DNA of 34,285 nucleotides from Natronohydrobacter sp. Lineage in GTDB: Bacteria > Pseudomonadota > Alphaproteobacteria > Rhodobacterales > Rhodobacteraceae. The stretch spans positions 1-34,285 of the forward strand of contig JAFIEM010000032.1 of NCBI GenBank assembly GCA_020832555.1, in the 5' to 3' direction. The notes beneath the pieces were generated by a model. The model was not told where the DNA came from. It searched no databases and saw only the letters and a program-made list of their open reading frames with translations. Within the stretch, counting starts at the first letter, position 1. Each line of letters begins with the position of its first letter. The position numbers and the translations under genes are program-made. This document shows positions 1-8,242 of the stretch, piece after piece.

Positions 1-458
1 GGTTTGTGCTGATCAGTTCGGACAGCGATTTCACGCGGCTTGCGTCGCGTATCCGTGAACAAGGGCTGGATGTCTACGGGATCGGGCAGCAAAAGACGCC
101 TGAGGCGTTTCGCAAAGCCTGCAAGCGGTTCATTTTTGTGGAGAATATTCTGGAAACGATCCCGGTCGCAGAGAGGAAAGGGTCCAGTGTATCGGAGAAG
201 GCAGAGATTGCGCCCAGCGAGAAAAAGGAACCTCCGAGCAGGGTGGTGCCGATGATCCTGAAGGCGATGAAAGCGATTGATCCGGATGGGGAATGGTATC
301 ATCTTGGTGGGATAGGACAGACGATGATTTCGGCAAACCCTGATTTTGACAGCCGAAATTTCGGTTTTGCAAAGCTGAGTGACCTGATCGTGAAGACGGG
401 TGCTTTCGAGGTGGACAAGAAAGGCGCAAAGGGTGTCCGGATCCGGCGCAAGCCCTAG
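1..458 (+). CDS. NYN domain / OST-HTH (LOTUS) protein, 5' end missing
   Basis: This is the C-terminal part of a protein that begins upstream of the window; the frame is already open at base 3, so the GTG at base 6 is internal and not a start. The first visible residues ([12 protein letters not shown], then GLDVYGIG) match the end of a NYN domain, a PIN-like nuclease fold whose conserved acidic residues lie in the SDSDF motif. After a linker of about 35 residues rich in K, E, S and P, the last 70 or so residues (from [12 protein letters not shown] to GVRIRRK) look like an OST-HTH/LOTUS domain, which is thought to bind RNA. Bacterial NYN plus OST-HTH proteins are usually about 240-260 residues, so roughly 100 residues are missing. 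Function is inferred as RNA binding or processing. smpB follows after 32 bases and may be co-transcribed, which would group two RNA-related genes. Confidence 0.8.
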   Translation, partial: FVLISSDSDFTRLASRIREQGLDVYGIGQQKTPEAFRKACKRFIFVENILETIPVAERKGSSVSEKAEIAPSEKKEPPSRVVPMILKAMKAIDPDGEWYHLGGIGQTMISANPDFDSRNFGFAKLSDLIVKTGAFEVDKKGAKGVRIRRKP

Positions 459-490
459 ACAGGGCGGGGTTTGGCCCTTATCTGAGCGCG

Positions 491-964
491 ATGGCACAGA
501 AATCTGATCCCAATTACCGTATCATCGCCGAGAACCGCCGGGCGCGGTATGATTACGCGATCGAGAGCGATCTCGAATGCGGAATTATGCTTATGGGGTC
601 AGAGGTTAAGTCGCTTCGGTCGGGTCAGGCGCAGATTGCGGAAAGCTATGCCACGGTCGAAAATGGCGAACTCTGGCTGGTCAACAGCTATATCGCGCCC
701 TATGCGCAGGCCAAGACTTTCGGTCATGACGAGCGCCGCCGCCGCAAGTTGCTGGTGTCCAAACGGGAAATGGCACGGCTTTGGGCGGCGACGGCCAAGG
801 AAGGCATGACGCTGGTGCCGATGGTGATGTATTTCAACCATCGGGGATTGGTGAAACTCAAGATCGGGGTCGCCAAGGGTAAGAAATTGGCCGACAAGCG
901 CGCGACCGAGGCCAAGCGCGACTGGGACAAGCAAAAACGCAGGCTTCTCAAGGAGATGGGCTGA
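491..964 (+). CDS. smpB: SsrA (tmRNA)-binding protein SmpB
   Basis: SmpB binds the tRNA-like end of tmRNA and brings it to ribosomes stalled on broken mRNAs (trans-translation). The 157-residue product is full length for the family. It has the hallmark N-terminal beta-barrel segments ([12 protein letters not shown], then [15 protein letters not shown] and NSYIAPY), and the basic C-terminal tail ([20 protein letters not shown]) is the part that enters the mRNA channel of the ribosome. The ATG start is supported by the [19 protein letters not shown] opening typical of alphaproteobacterial SmpB. The gene lies 32 bases after the NYN/OST-HTH gene and is followed at once by a strong intrinsic terminator, so the two may form one transcript. 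The tmRNA gene itself is not in the window. Confidence 0.97.
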   Translation: MAQKSDPNYRIIAENRRARYDYAIESDLECGIMLMGSEVKSLRSGQAQIAESYATVENGELWLVNSYIAPYAQAKTFGHDERRRRKLLVSKREMARLWAATAKEGMTLVPMVMYFNHRGLVKLKIGVAKGKKLADKRATEAKRDWDKQKRRLLKEMG

Positions 965-974
965 TCTGTTAAAG

Positions 975-998
975 CATGAAAAAGGGTTTCATGTTTTT
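975..998 (+). terminator. Intrinsic terminator after smpB
   Basis: A perfect 7-bp stem (CATGAAA at 975-981, TTTCATG at 987-993) with loop AAGGG is followed directly by five T residues (994-998). It begins 10 bases after the smpB stop codon. The stem is AT-rich, which is unusual in this GC-rich genome, but position and T-run fit rho-independent termination of smpB. Confidence 0.75.
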
Positions 999-1017
999 CC
1001 TGCGACTCACCCCTGCT

Positions 1018-1036
1018 TTTTTCACCAGTTGAAAAA
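1018..1036 (-). terminator. Weak AT-rich inverted repeat after lrgB
   Basis: TTTTTCA (1018-1024) and TGAAAAA (1030-1036) form a perfect 7-bp inverted repeat with a 5-base loop, just beyond the lrgB stop codon. The stem has only one G-C pair, so it would be a weak terminator by itself; it may act with the smpB terminator to separate the two convergent transcripts. Confidence 0.35.
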
Positions 1037-1041
1037 CGATT

Positions 1042-1758
1042 TCACAAAAACAACCCGAGCGCCCAGGGCGCGAGCAGGGCAGTCAACAGCGCATTCAGCG
1101 CCATGCCGATGCCCGCAAATGCGCCTGCCTGCGGGTGGACCTGAAGCGCGCGGGCGGTGCCGATGCCATGCGCAGCGACCCCGGTCGCAAAGCCGCGCGC
1201 GCGCCAGTCACGGATTTTCAAGACATTCATCAGCGGGGTGACGACAAGCGCGCCAATGATTCCCGTCACGATGACCAGAACCGCGGTCAGGGTGGGTGAG
1301 CCGCCGAGACTTTGGCTGATGCCGAGCGCGACAGGGGCGGTGGTGCTTTTGGGCGCGAGCGTGGCCAGAAGCTGCGGCGAGAGGCCGAGCGCATGGCCGA
1401 TGGCCAGCGCCGAGAGAACGGCGGTCAGCGAGCCTGCCAGCAGCGCGGCCATGACCGGCAGAAGCGCGCGGCGGAAGGCGGCGCGCTGGTGCCAGAGCGG
1501 GATCGCCAGCGCTACGGTCGCGGGGCCGAGCAGGAAATGGACGAATTGCGCGCCTTCGAAATAGGTGTCGTAGCTGGTATCCGAGAGCCACAGGAGCGCG
1601 CCGAGCAGCACCACGGCGATCAGCACCGGGTTGACCCAGGCCGCGCGGCCCATGCGCGAGGAGGCCGCGTCGCCGATGACATAGGCGATGAGCGTGGCCG
1701 CGAGCCAGATCAGCGGATCGCCTGCGAGATAGGACCAGATTTCGGTAAAATCAGCCAT
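1042..1758 (-). CDS. lrgB: LrgB/CidB family membrane protein
   Basis: This is a 238-residue multi-pass inner-membrane protein of the LrgB family (related to CidB and plant PLGG1). Such proteins are linked to murein hydrolase control and to export of small organic acids such as glycolate or pyruvate by-products. The family pattern is visible in the second half: LAPKSTTAPVALGISQSLGG, LVIVTGIIGALV and the C-terminal segment RGFATGVAAHGIGTARAL. The gene is the second of a leftward pair: its ATG lies within the end of lrgA, with an 8-base overlap, so translation is probably coupled. Family membership is clear from sequence; the exact substrate is not known from sequence. Confidence 0.92.
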   Translation of the reverse strand: MADFTEIWSYLAGDPLIWLAATLIAYVIGDAASSRMGRAAWVNPVLIAVVLLGALLWLSDTSYDTYFEGAQFVHFLLGPATVALAIPLWHQRAAFRRALLPVMAALLAGSLTAVLSALAIGHALGLSPQLLATLAPKSTTAPVALGISQSLGGSPTLTAVLVIVTGIIGALVVTPLMNVLKIRDWRARGFATGVAAHGIGTARALQVHPQAGAFAGIGMALNALLTALLAPWALGLFL

Positions 1759-2107
1759 CGTCGCGCGCCCCGGTCAGACGGGCCACAGCCACGAAGACGC
1801 CGGCCCCGATCGCGAGCGCCAGCACGGTCGAGAGCACCAGCACGAGCAGGAGCGCCGCCCCTTGAGCGCCGAGCATCTGGACATGGCCGACGACTCCCAC
1901 ACCGGCGGGCACAAAGAGAAGCGACAGGTGGCGCAATATGCCCTCGCCCGTGGGGATGACGAGGGTCGCGATGCGCGGGCTGGCGAGCATGAGCGCGAAG
2001 AGAAGCGCCATGCCCAGCACCGGGCCGGGGACAGGCCAGCCCATCAGCCGGGTCAGGGTTTCGCCTGCGAGCTGGCAGGCCAGGATCAGGGTCAGGGCGT
2101 GGATCAT
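1751..2107 (-). CDS. lrgA: LrgA/CidA family membrane protein
   Basis: This 118-residue, four-helix membrane protein is the small holin-like partner of LrgB. The typical family segments are GWPVPGPVLGMALLFALM and LSLLFVPAGVGVVGH. I place the start at 2107 (MIHALTLIL) because it sits 6 bases after AAGGGA and matches family length. The frame stays open to 2308, but that extension (rich in R, P and G) overlaps the dispersed repeat at 2227-2292 and looks non-coding. The 3' end overlaps lrgB by 8 bases, giving a coupled two-gene operon. LrgA and LrgB are thought to work together as a membrane transport or lysis-modulating complex. Confidence 0.88.
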   Translation of the reverse strand: MIHALTLILACQLAGETLTRLMGWPVPGPVLGMALLFALMLASPRIATLVIPTGEGILRHLSLLFVPAGVGVVGHVQMLGAQGAALLLVLVLSTVLALAIGAGVFVAVARLTGARDDG

Positions 2108-2226
2108 GATATGTCCCTTCTGGTCGGTCCTGCCCATAGGTCCAGATTGGCGCGCGAAAGGGAACAGGGGAATTGCGTCTGGCACGCGCCTATGGTCGCG
2201 CGTTGCGCTGTGTCGTGGGATCAGAA

Positions 2227-2292
2227 GCGCCCGCTCAGGGCCCACCCGCCCGCCCCGATGCCCTTCGCGGGCGCTGCCCGGCAGAGCCGGGC
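2227..2292 (+). repeat. Dispersed double-hairpin element, copy 1
   Basis: The first stem is GCGCCCGC (2227-2234) pairing with GCGGGCGC (2267-2274), enclosing a C-rich loop. A second stem follows at once: GCCCGGC (2276-2282), loop AGA, GCCGGGC (2286-2292). The first 54 bases match a second copy starting at 20224 at 51 positions. In the second stem the sequence differs between copies but pairing is kept. It lies between the divergent lrgA and eamA genes. Confidence 0.8.
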
Positions 2293-2381
2293 GGGGGCTT
2301 TGGGTCATTGGCCTGCCCCGGACATCTGTCGCGTGACAGCAGGCGCTTGACAGTGCCTGCGCCTGCGATCACGACTGGCGC

Positions 2382-3260
2382 ATGAATGACCATCTGAAAG
2401 GGTTGATGATCACGACGCTGGGCGTCCTGTTCATCGTGCCCGATGCCCTGTTCGTGCGGCTGATCGAGGCCGAGGCACTGGCCATCGCCTTTTGGCGTGG
2501 GCTGTTTGCCGGGCTGCTGGTGCTGGCGGTCGTCACCTGGCAGATGGGGCGCGGCGCGGTGGGGGAGGTGCTGCGCGCAGGCCCGCCGGCCTGGGGGTAT
2601 ATGGTGCTCTATGGTATCTCCGCGCCGGGGTTTGTGCTGGCCGTGTCGCTGACCAGTGTCGCGAATGTGGTGTTCATTCTGGCGGCAATGCCGGTATTCG
2701 CCACGATTTTCAGTCGTATCTGGCTGGGCGAGCCGATTGCGCCGCGCATGGTCTGGACCATGGCGGGGGTTTTTCTTGGGCTGGGGGTGATCCTGTCGGG
2801 GTCGAAAGAGCAGGCGGGCGCGCATTGGAGCGGCGATCTGGTGGCGCTGATGGTGGCGTTCTTCTTTGCCGCGGCGCTGACCTGCGTGCGGCAGGTGCGG
2901 GCGCGGTCGATGTTGCCTGCCGTGCCGGTGGCACTGATCGGGGGCGCGGTGCTGATCCTGCCTTTTGCCGATGTGTTCGGCCCTTTCGCGCAATATTGGC
3001 CGCTGTTTCTGGGGCATGGGCTGTTCATCGCCTGTGCTTCTGGACTGCTGGTGCTGGGGCCGCGTTATCTGAGTTCGGCGGAAGTCGCGCTGCTCTTGCT
3101 GCTGGAGACAACGCTGGCGCCGCTGCTGGTCTGGGCGGTGATGGGGGAAGACCCCGGTCGCTGGACGCTGGTGGGGGGCGCGATCATGGTGTCTGCGCTG
3201 GTGATCTCGAATATGGTGGCGCTGCGGCGCAGGCGGGTCAGGTCCGGCGCAGGCGGATGA
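2382..3260 (+). CDS. EamA/DMT-superfamily transporter
   Basis: This 292-residue protein has about ten hydrophobic segments arranged as two EamA repeats, the usual form of drug/metabolite transporters in the inner membrane. The first repeat contains AIAFWRGLFAGLLVLAVV and the phrase SLTSVANVVFILAAMPVF; the second ends with SSAEVALLLLLETTLAPLLV followed by GALMVSALV-like sequence and a basic tail. These are typical for the family. Substrates in this family range from amino acids to metabolites and cannot be read from sequence. The ATG at 2382 fits the family start. The 3' end overlaps the convergent irr gene by 23 bases, so the two mRNAs share complementary ends. Confidence 0.9.
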   Translation: MNDHLKGLMITTLGVLFIVPDALFVRLIEAEALAIAFWRGLFAGLLVLAVVTWQMGRGAVGEVLRAGPPAWGYMVLYGISAPGFVLAVSLTSVANVVFILAAMPVFATIFSRIWLGEPIAPRMVWTMAGVFLGLGVILSGSKEQAGAHWSGDLVALMVAFFFAAALTCVRQVRARSMLPAVPVALIGGAVLILPFADVFGPFAQYWPLFLGHGLFIACASGLLVLGPRYLSSAEVALLLLLETTLAPLLVWAVMGEDPGRWTLVGGAIMVSALVISNMVALRRRRVRSGAGG

Positions 3261-3675
3261 CCACATCGACGCGGCTGATTTCGGCCCCGGCGGGTGGGTC
3301 GGGCAGGCGCGAGAAGGCGACGGCCCCGGCGGGGGCGTCGGTCAGTTCCTGGGTGTCTTCCCAGAAGTAATGCGGGTGATCTTCGACGCAGGTATCGAAA
3401 TAGGAGCGCGTGGCATCGACCGTGATTTCATTCATCAGCCCGGCATCGCAAAAGGCGCGCAGCGTGTTGTAGACAGTGGCGAGCGAGACGGATTCGCCGC
3501 TGGATTTGGCGGCCATGAACAGCCCCTCGGCGGTGACATGGCGATCCTGTCCGTCGCCCACCAGCAGCGAGGCCAGCGAAATGCGTTGCCTTGTGGGGCG
3601 CACCTGCGCACGCGCAAGCCAGGCGGCGGCGCGACCCTGGGCGGTATCGTCGAGTGAGGCGAATGTCTGGTCCAT
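3238..3675 (-). CDS. irr: Fur-family iron response regulator Irr
   Basis: This 145-residue protein of the Fur family resembles Irr, the haem-responsive iron regulator of alphaproteobacteria. The winged-helix part holds VRPTRQRISLASLL and SVSLATVYNTLRAFCDAGL. The histidine-rich metal/haem region is DHPHYFWEDTQELTDAP, a Rhodobacteraceae-like version of the Irr HHH-type motif and unlike canonical Fur, which has HHDHxxC. I choose ATG 3675; an alternative ATG lies 9 bases upstream. The frame continues to 4371, but that is open frame antisense to fabA. irr diverges from fabA, an arrangement I recall from related genomes. A perfect inverted repeat lies just upstream of its likely -35 box. Confidence 0.88.
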   Translation of the reverse strand: MDQTFASLDDTAQGRAAAWLARAQVRPTRQRISLASLLVGDGQDRHVTAEGLFMAAKSSGESVSLATVYNTLRAFCDAGLMNEITVDATRSYFDTCVEDHPHYFWEDTQELTDAPAGAVAFSRLPDPPAGAEISRVDVVIRLRRT

Positions 3676-3682
3676 AGGACAC

Positions 3683-3711
3683 ATATAAAGCGCGATTATG
3701 ACAGTTTTCAA
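3683..3711 (-). promoter_or_regulatory. Likely irr promoter
   Basis: On the minus strand TTGAAA (3706-3711) and TTATAT (about 3683-3688) are 17 bases apart and lie just upstream of the irr start at 3675. The boxes fit a sigma-70 promoter with a very short leader. Confidence 0.5.
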
Positions 3712-3714
3712 TGA

Positions 3715-3736
3715 GAATCCCTTGCAACTGGGATTC
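3715..3736. promoter_or_regulatory. Inverted repeat between irr and fabA, candidate operator
   Basis: GAATCCC (3715-3721) and GGGATTC (3730-3736) form a perfect 7-bp inverted repeat with an 8-base spacer. It abuts the irr -35 box and lies about 20 bases upstream of the fabA -35 box, so a bound dimer could affect both genes. It is not a recognisable Fur box or the published Irr control element. Confidence 0.5.
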
Positions 3737-3755
3737 CGGGGCGGGGCGGCGTGGC

Positions 3756-3784
3756 TTGTCAGCAAGTTTGCCACAGTGCTAGAG
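3756..3784 (+). promoter_or_regulatory. Likely fabA promoter
   Basis: TTGTCA (3756-3761) and CTAGAG (3779-3784) are separated by 17 bases. Transcription would start near 3791, leaving a leader of about 20 bases to ATG 3811. This also argues against the earlier in-frame starts at 3751 and 3799. Confidence 0.45.
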
Positions 3785-3810
3785 GGGGAAAACCCCTGAT
3801 GGAGCATGGC

Positions 3811-4320
3811 ATGTCTGACTTTCCCAAATCCTTTGACAAAGAGGGCCTGCTGGCCTGTGCGCGCGGTGAGTTGTTCGGCCCCGGCAATGCGCAACTGCCC
3901 GCGCCGCCGATGCTGATGATGGACCGGATCACCGAGATTTCGGGCGATGGCGGCCTGCATGGCAAGGGGCATGTGGTGGCCGAGTTCGACATCACGCCGG
4001 ATCTGTGGTTCTTCGAGTGCCATTTTCCGGGCAATCCGATCATGCCGGGCTGTCTGGGGCTGGATGGGCTGTGGCAGTTGACCGGGTTCAATCTGGGCTG
4101 GCGCGGCTGGCAGGGGCGCGGCTATGCGCTGGGCGTGGGCGAGGTCAAGCTGACAGGGATGGTGCGACCGGATCGCAAGATGCTGACCTATAAGGTGGAT
4201 TTCACCAAGGCGGTGCAGACGCGGCGGCTGACGATGGGGGTTGCGGATGGGATCGTCGAGGCCGATGGCGAGGTGATCTATATCGTCAAGGATATGAAGG
4301 TCGCACTGTCGGAAGCGTGA
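3811..4320 (+). CDS. fabA: 3-hydroxydecanoyl-ACP dehydratase/isomerase FabA
   Basis: FabA dehydrates 3-hydroxydecanoyl-ACP and isomerises the trans-2 product to cis-3-decenoyl-ACP, the branch point of anaerobic unsaturated fatty acid synthesis in the cytoplasm. The 169-residue product matches the family length (about 170). The active-site histidine (H71 in [16 protein letters not shown]) and aspartate (D85 in GLDGLWQL) are present in the usual hot-dog fold context. The N-terminal region [19 protein letters not shown] is diagnostic. The start [10 protein letters not shown] is preceded by GGAG at 3801-3804. FabB, which often follows fabA, is absent: the gene is followed by a hairpin and a convergent icd. 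Confidence 0.96.
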   Translation: MSDFPKSFDKEGLLACARGELFGPGNAQLPAPPMLMMDRITEISGDGGLHGKGHVVAEFDITPDLWFFECHFPGNPIMPGCLGLDGLWQLTGFNLGWRGWQGRGYALGVGEVKLTGMVRPDRKMLTYKVDFTKAVQTRRLTMGVADGIVEADGEVIYIVKDMKVALSEA

Positions 4321-4326
4321 TCTGGT

Positions 4327-4355
4327 GTAGGGTGCGTGGTACCCACGCACCCTAC
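4327..4355. repeat. 29-nt palindromic hairpin between fabA and icd
   Basis: Arms GTAGGGTGCGTGG (4327-4339) and CCACGCACCCTAC (4343-4355) pair perfectly over 13 bp with a 3-base loop. It lies 7 bases past the fabA stop and 18 bases past the icd stop, between convergent genes, so it may end both transcripts, though no T-run follows. A related hairpin of the same length lies at 6711-6739. Confidence 0.75.
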
Positions 4356-4372
4356 GGGAGAGGTTATGCACC

Positions 4373-6580
4373 TCAGCCGATGATGGCGTTCAGCGTGGCC
4401 GAGGGGCGCATGACGGCTGCGGTTTTCGCGGCATCGCCGTGGTAATAGCCGCCCAGATCGACGCTCTTGCCGCGATCGGCGCGCAGTTCCGCGATGATCT
4501 GCTCTTCCTTCTCGGCCAGCGCCTGCGCGATGGGGGCGAAATGGGCGGCCAGATCCGCATCTTCGGTCTGTGCGGCAAGCGCCTCGGCCCAGTAGCGGGC
4601 GAACCAGTAATGGCTGTCGCGGTTATCGGGTTGGCCGGGTTTGCGCTGGGGCGAGCGGTCATTGTCGAGATAGCCCTGGGTTGCGGCATCAATGCCTGCA
4701 CCAAGGATGCGCGCCTTTGCATTGCCTTTCGAATCGGCAAGGAAGCGGAAGCTTTCGCCCAATGCACAGAATTCACCCAAGCTGTCCCAGCGCAGGTGGT
4801 TTTCTTCCATCAGCGCCTGCACATGCTTCGGCGCGGAGCCGCCCGCACCGGTCTCGAACAGCCCGCCGCCATTCATCAGCTTGACGATGGAGAGCATCTT
4901 GGCCGAGGTCGCGAGCTCCAGGATCGGGAACAGATCGGTCAGGTAGTCGCGCAGCACATTGCCGGTGATGGCGATGGTGTTCTCGCCCTTGGTGATCGTT
5001 TCCAGTGACGCGCGGGTGGCTTCGCGCGGGGCGAGGATTTCGAACTTGTCGGCCACACCAGCGGCGTCGAGGAGCGGTTTCACATAGGCGATGAGTTCTG
5101 CGTCATGGGCGCGGTGTGCGTCCAGCCAGAAGATCGAGCGGAAACCGGTGGCTTTTTGACGGTCGATGGCGAGTTGCACCCAGTCTTCAATCGGGGCCTT
5201 GCGGGTCGAGGCGGAGCGCCAGATATCGCCTGCTTCCACCTTGTGTTCATGAATCACGGTGCCATCTTCCAGAACCATGCGCACGGTTCCGTCATGGGGG
5301 ATTTCGAATGTGGTCGGGTGGCTGCCGTATTCTTCGGCTTTCTGCGCCATCAGGCCGATATTCTGCACGGTCCCGGCAGTGGCCGGGTTCAATGCGCCAT
5401 TGGCTTTGAAGAAGCTGATCGTTTCGTCATAGACCGGCGCATAGGAATTGTCGGGGATGACGCAATTGGTGTCATGTTCCTGCCCGTCCGGCCCCCAGCC
5501 CTTGCCGCCTGCGCGGATCAGCGCGGGCATGGAGGCGTCGATGATCACATCGGAGGGCACATGCAGGTTGGTGATGCCCTTGTCGGAGTTCACCATATAC
5601 ATCGGCGGGCGGGTGGCGGTCACAGCGTCGATGGCGGCCATGATCTCGGCATCGTCCTTGACGCGGGCCAGAAGATCGCCAAGGCCGGAATTCGGGTTCA
5701 CGCCCATTGCGGCCAGTTCGTCGGCATGTTTCTCGAACACGGGCTTGAGCCACGCCTTGACCGCATGGCCGAAGATGATCGGGTCCGAGACCTTCATCAT
5801 CGTGGCTTTCATATGCAGCGAAAACAGCGTGCCCTTGTCCTTGGTGCGGGCGATTTCCGCGTCGAGGAAATCCGCCAGCGCGCGCGCGGACATGAAGGTG
5901 GCATCGACCACGGTGCCTGCGGGGTAGCTGAGGCCGTCTTTCAGCACGGTCTCGGTGCCGGCCTCGCTGGTCAGCACGATCTTCGCCTTGGCCGCGTGCT
6001 CTAGCGTGACGGATTTTTCATTCGAGAAGAAATCGCCGCCGCTCATCGAGGAAACCTCGGTCTTGCTGTCGGCGGTCCATTTGCCCATGCGATGCGGGTT
6101 GGATTGCGCGAAGTTCTTGACGGCTGTGGCCGCGCGGCGGTCGGAATTGCCTTCGCGCAGGACCGGGTTCACGGCAGAGCCCTTGATCGCGTCATAGCGG
6201 GCGCGGACCTTCTTTTCATCCTCGGACGCGGGGGTTTCGGGGTAATCGGGCAGGGCGTAGCCCTGTGATTGCAGCTCTTTCACCGCGGCGACAAGCTGCG
6301 GGACCGAGGCCGAGATATTCGGTAGCTTGATGACATTGGCCTGCGGGGTTTTCACCAATTCGCCGAGTTCCGCCAGATCGTCGTTGATGCGCTGGTCTTC
6401 CGCCAGATATTCGGGGAAGGCCGAGATGATACGGCCCGCGAGCGAGATGTCGCGGGTGCCGACGCTGATGCCTGCGGCGCTGGCGAAGCTCTCGATGATC
6501 GGCAGGAACGAGGCCGAGGCCAGTTCGGGAGCCTCGTCAACCTTGGTGTAGATGATATCGGGAATGGTCTTGTCTGTCAT
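4373..6580 (-). CDS. icd: Monomeric NADP-dependent isocitrate dehydrogenase
   Basis: This TCA-cycle enzyme oxidises isocitrate to 2-oxoglutarate with NADP+. At 735 residues it belongs to the monomeric class (IDH type about 740 residues), unlike the dimeric 415-residue enzyme of E. coli. Typical segments are [15 protein letters not shown] at the N-terminus, [20 protein letters not shown], the [16 protein letters not shown] stretch, and [20 protein letters not shown] near the C-terminus. I choose ATG 6580 ([10 protein letters not shown]), preceded by AAGGGG; the open frame extends 50 codons upstream through the promoter region and does not look coding. The gene stands alone, flanked on both sides by matching 29-nt hairpins and with a tandem repeat upstream. 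Confidence 0.97.
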   Translation of the reverse strand: MTDKTIPDIIYTKVDEAPELASASFLPIIESFASAAGISVGTRDISLAGRIISAFPEYLAEDQRINDDLAELGELVKTPQANVIKLPNISASVPQLVAAVKELQSQGYALPDYPETPASEDEKKVRARYDAIKGSAVNPVLREGNSDRRAATAVKNFAQSNPHRMGKWTADSKTEVSSMSGGDFFSNEKSVTLEHAAKAKIVLTSEAGTETVLKDGLSYPAGTVVDATFMSARALADFLDAEIARTKDKGTLFSLHMKATMMKVSDPIIFGHAVKAWLKPVFEKHADELAAMGVNPNSGLGDLLARVKDDAEIMAAIDAVTATRPPMYMVNSDKGITNLHVPSDVIIDASMPALIRAGGKGWGPDGQEHDTNCVIPDNSYAPVYDETISFFKANGALNPATAGTVQNIGLMAQKAEEYGSHPTTFEIPHDGTVRMVLEDGTVIHEHKVEAGDIWRSASTRKAPIEDWVQLAIDRQKATGFRSIFWLDAHRAHDAELIAYVKPLLDAAGVADKFEILAPREATRASLETITKGENTIAITGNVLRDYLTDLFPILELATSAKMLSIVKLMNGGGLFETGAGGSAPKHVQALMEENHLRWDSLGEFCALGESFRFLADSKGNAKARILGAGIDAATQGYLDNDRSPQRKPGQPDNRDSHYWFARYWAEALAAQTEDADLAAHFAPIAQALAEKEEQIIAELRADRGKSVDLGGYYHGDAAKTAAVMRPSATLNAIIG

Positions 6581-6641
6581 GGCGCGAAACCCCTTGGTGA
6601 ATTTGCGCGCACCATAGGGGGATTCTGCGCCCGCGTAAACA

Positions 6642-6661
6642 GTGCACAATGGTATACAATG
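6642..6661. promoter_or_regulatory. Tandem 10-bp repeat upstream of icd
   Basis: GTGCACAATG (6642-6651) and GTATACAATG (6652-6661) are adjacent direct repeats matching at 8 of 10 positions, one helical turn apart and about 60-80 bases upstream of the icd start. This spacing suits two protein subunits binding side by side. The regulator is unknown. Confidence 0.4.
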
Positions 6662-6710
6662 AATTTTCTTGCGAAGCAGGCCGCTGGTTATGCGTTCAGT
6701 CGCCTGTGTC

Positions 6711-6739
6711 GTAAGGTGCGTGCTCAGCACGCACCTTAC
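6711..6739. repeat. 29-nt palindromic hairpin between icd and leuB
   Basis: Arms GTAAGGTGCGTGCT (6711-6724) and AGCACGCACCTTAC (6726-6739) pair perfectly over 14 bp. It lies 15 bases beyond the leuB stop codon and about 130 bases upstream of icd. Its sequence corresponds to the hairpin at 4327-4355 with paired substitutions in both arms. It may end the leuB transcript. Confidence 0.75.
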
Positions 6740-6754
6740 CTGTCACCGCGAGCC

Positions 6755-7858
6755 TCAGAGACTCGCGTCAAGTGCTGCGATGATCGCATCGCCCATGCCC
6801 GAGGTCGAGACCGGCGTGCCGCCCTCCGGTCCCATCAGATCGGCGGTGCGCAGCCCGTCGGCCAGCACTTTTTCAATCGCGGCTTCCAGACGTGTGGCGT
6901 CGTCGCCCTGATCGAAGCTGTAGCGCAGCGCCATGGCGAAGCTGAGGATACAGGCGATGGGGTTGGCCTTGCCCTGACCGGCAATATCCGGCGCGGAGCC
7001 GTGGACCGGTTCATAGAGTGCTTTCGGGCGGCCATTGGCCATCGGTGCGCCAAGGCTGGCCGAAGGCAGCATGCCAAGCGAGCCGGTGAGCATGGCGGCG
7101 AGATCCGACAGCAGGTCGCCGAACAGGTTGTCGGTCACGATGACGTCGAATTGCTTGGGCCAGCGGGTGAGCTGCATCGCGCCTGCATCGGCATACATAT
7201 GGCTGAGTTCGACTTCGGGGTATTCGCGGCCCACTTCGGTCACGACCTCGCGCCACAGGATGCCCGATTCCATGACATTGGCCTTTTCCATCGAACACAG
7301 CTTCTTGCCGCGCTTCATCGCTAGGTCAAAGGCCGAGCGCGCGACGCGGGCGATTTCCGATTCGGTGTAGCGCTGGGTGTTGATGCCGACGCGCTCATTG
7401 CCTTCCTTGAAGATGCCGCGCGGTTCGCCGAAATAGACGCCCGAGGTCAGTTCGCGCACGATCATGATATCCAGACCCGCGACCACATCCTTCTTGAGCG
7501 AAGAGAAATCCGAAAGCGCGTCGAAGCATTGCGCAGGGCGCAGGTTGGAAAACAGGTCCATTTCCTTGCGCAGGCGCAACAACCCGCGCTCGGGCTTCAC
7601 GCTGAAATCGAGATTGTCATATTGCGGGCCGCCGACAGCACCCAGCAGCACGGCGTCCACGTCCTGCGCCTTGGCCATCGTGTCATCGTGCAGCGGTGTG
7701 CCGTGTTTGTCATAGGCGCAGCCGCCGACCAGATCTTCGCTGACGTCAAAGACCAGCCCGCGTTTTGCGCCAAACCAGTCGATGATCTTGCGGACCTCGG
7801 CCATGACTTCGGGGCCGATACCGTCGCCGGGCAGGATGAGCAGGGAAGGGTTGGTCAT
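6755..7858 (-). CDS. leuB: 3-isopropylmalate dehydrogenase
   Basis: LeuB carries out the NAD-dependent oxidation and decarboxylation of 3-isopropylmalate in leucine synthesis. The 367-residue length is normal. The family is shown by [13 protein letters not shown] near the N-terminus, the substrate-binding arginines in [19 protein letters not shown], the metal-binding aspartates in [15 protein letters not shown], and the nucleotide-binding [18 protein letters not shown]. The ATG at 7858 has AGAGGA about 9 bases upstream. leuC and leuD are not visible downstream, where a hairpin and icd follow; any other leu genes would lie elsewhere. The region to its right is a divergent spacer leading to a small rightward ORF. 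Confidence 0.97.
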   Translation of the reverse strand: MTNPSLLILPGDGIGPEVMAEVRKIIDWFGAKRGLVFDVSEDLVGGCAYDKHGTPLHDDTMAKAQDVDAVLLGAVGGPQYDNLDFSVKPERGLLRLRKEMDLFSNLRPAQCFDALSDFSSLKKDVVAGLDIMIVRELTSGVYFGEPRGIFKEGNERVGINTQRYTESEIARVARSAFDLAMKRGKKLCSMEKANVMESGILWREVVTEVGREYPEVELSHMYADAGAMQLTRWPKQFDVIVTDNLFGDLLSDLAAMLTGSLGMLPSASLGAPMANGRPKALYEPVHGSAPDIAGQGKANPIACILSFAMALRYSFDQGDDATRLEAAIEKVLADGLRTADLMGPEGGTPVSTSGMGDAIIAALDASL

Positions 7859-7992
7859 GGCATGTCCTCTGGTTTGGGTCGCGCCATTCGCTAGACCCTG
7901 GGCGAAATCACGTCAAGGTCACGAGGCGGTTGTTTGGGGAAAGCGGGGTTTTGTGATAGGGTGGCTGCATTGGGAAACTGGAGGAATGCAGA

Positions 7993-8175
7993 ATGTCGAA
8001 ACATGTCATCGATCAGTCCAAAGCCTCTGCCTCGGGGGCCTTGATGCGGTTCACGCGGATCGAACGGGCGATGCGCCCGCATGTCAGCACCAAGGCGCTG
8101 GTGGCGCGGATGCGTGATCGCGCCAGTGACCGGCTGGCCGCCTATGCACGGATAGCGCGCGGGCGGACCACCTGA
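7993..8175 (+). CDS. Small basic hypothetical protein (60 aa)
   Basis: I do not recognise this 60-residue protein. It is very basic in its second half (RFTRIERAMRPH, RMRDRASDRLAAYARIARG) and predicted helical, with no membrane segment or signal peptide. Support for it being real is a GGAGG sequence at 7980-7984, eight bases before the ATG, and codon positions with the G/C-rich third base of its neighbours. It diverges from leuB and precedes the glycosyltransferase gene by 67 bases. It could bind nucleic acid, but that is only inferred from charge. Confidence 0.55.
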   Translation: MSKHVIDQSKASASGALMRFTRIERAMRPHVSTKALVARMRDRASDRLAAYARIARGRTT

Positions 8176-8242
8176 GCCTGTCCTGGCGCGGAAAATCTGC
8201 TATGGCCTTGTGAAAGAGTGAGTTCACGAGGGGCCTGTCCGG

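Noticed and set aside
2235-3266. 343-residue minus-strand open frame opposite eamA
   Set aside because: The translation is a low-complexity mix of H, R, P and Q typical of antisense frames in GC-rich DNA, whereas the plus strand encodes a clear EamA transporter.
5105-6004. 299-residue plus-strand open frame inside icd
   Set aside because: Antisense shadow of icd; the minus strand carries the full monomeric isocitrate dehydrogenase.
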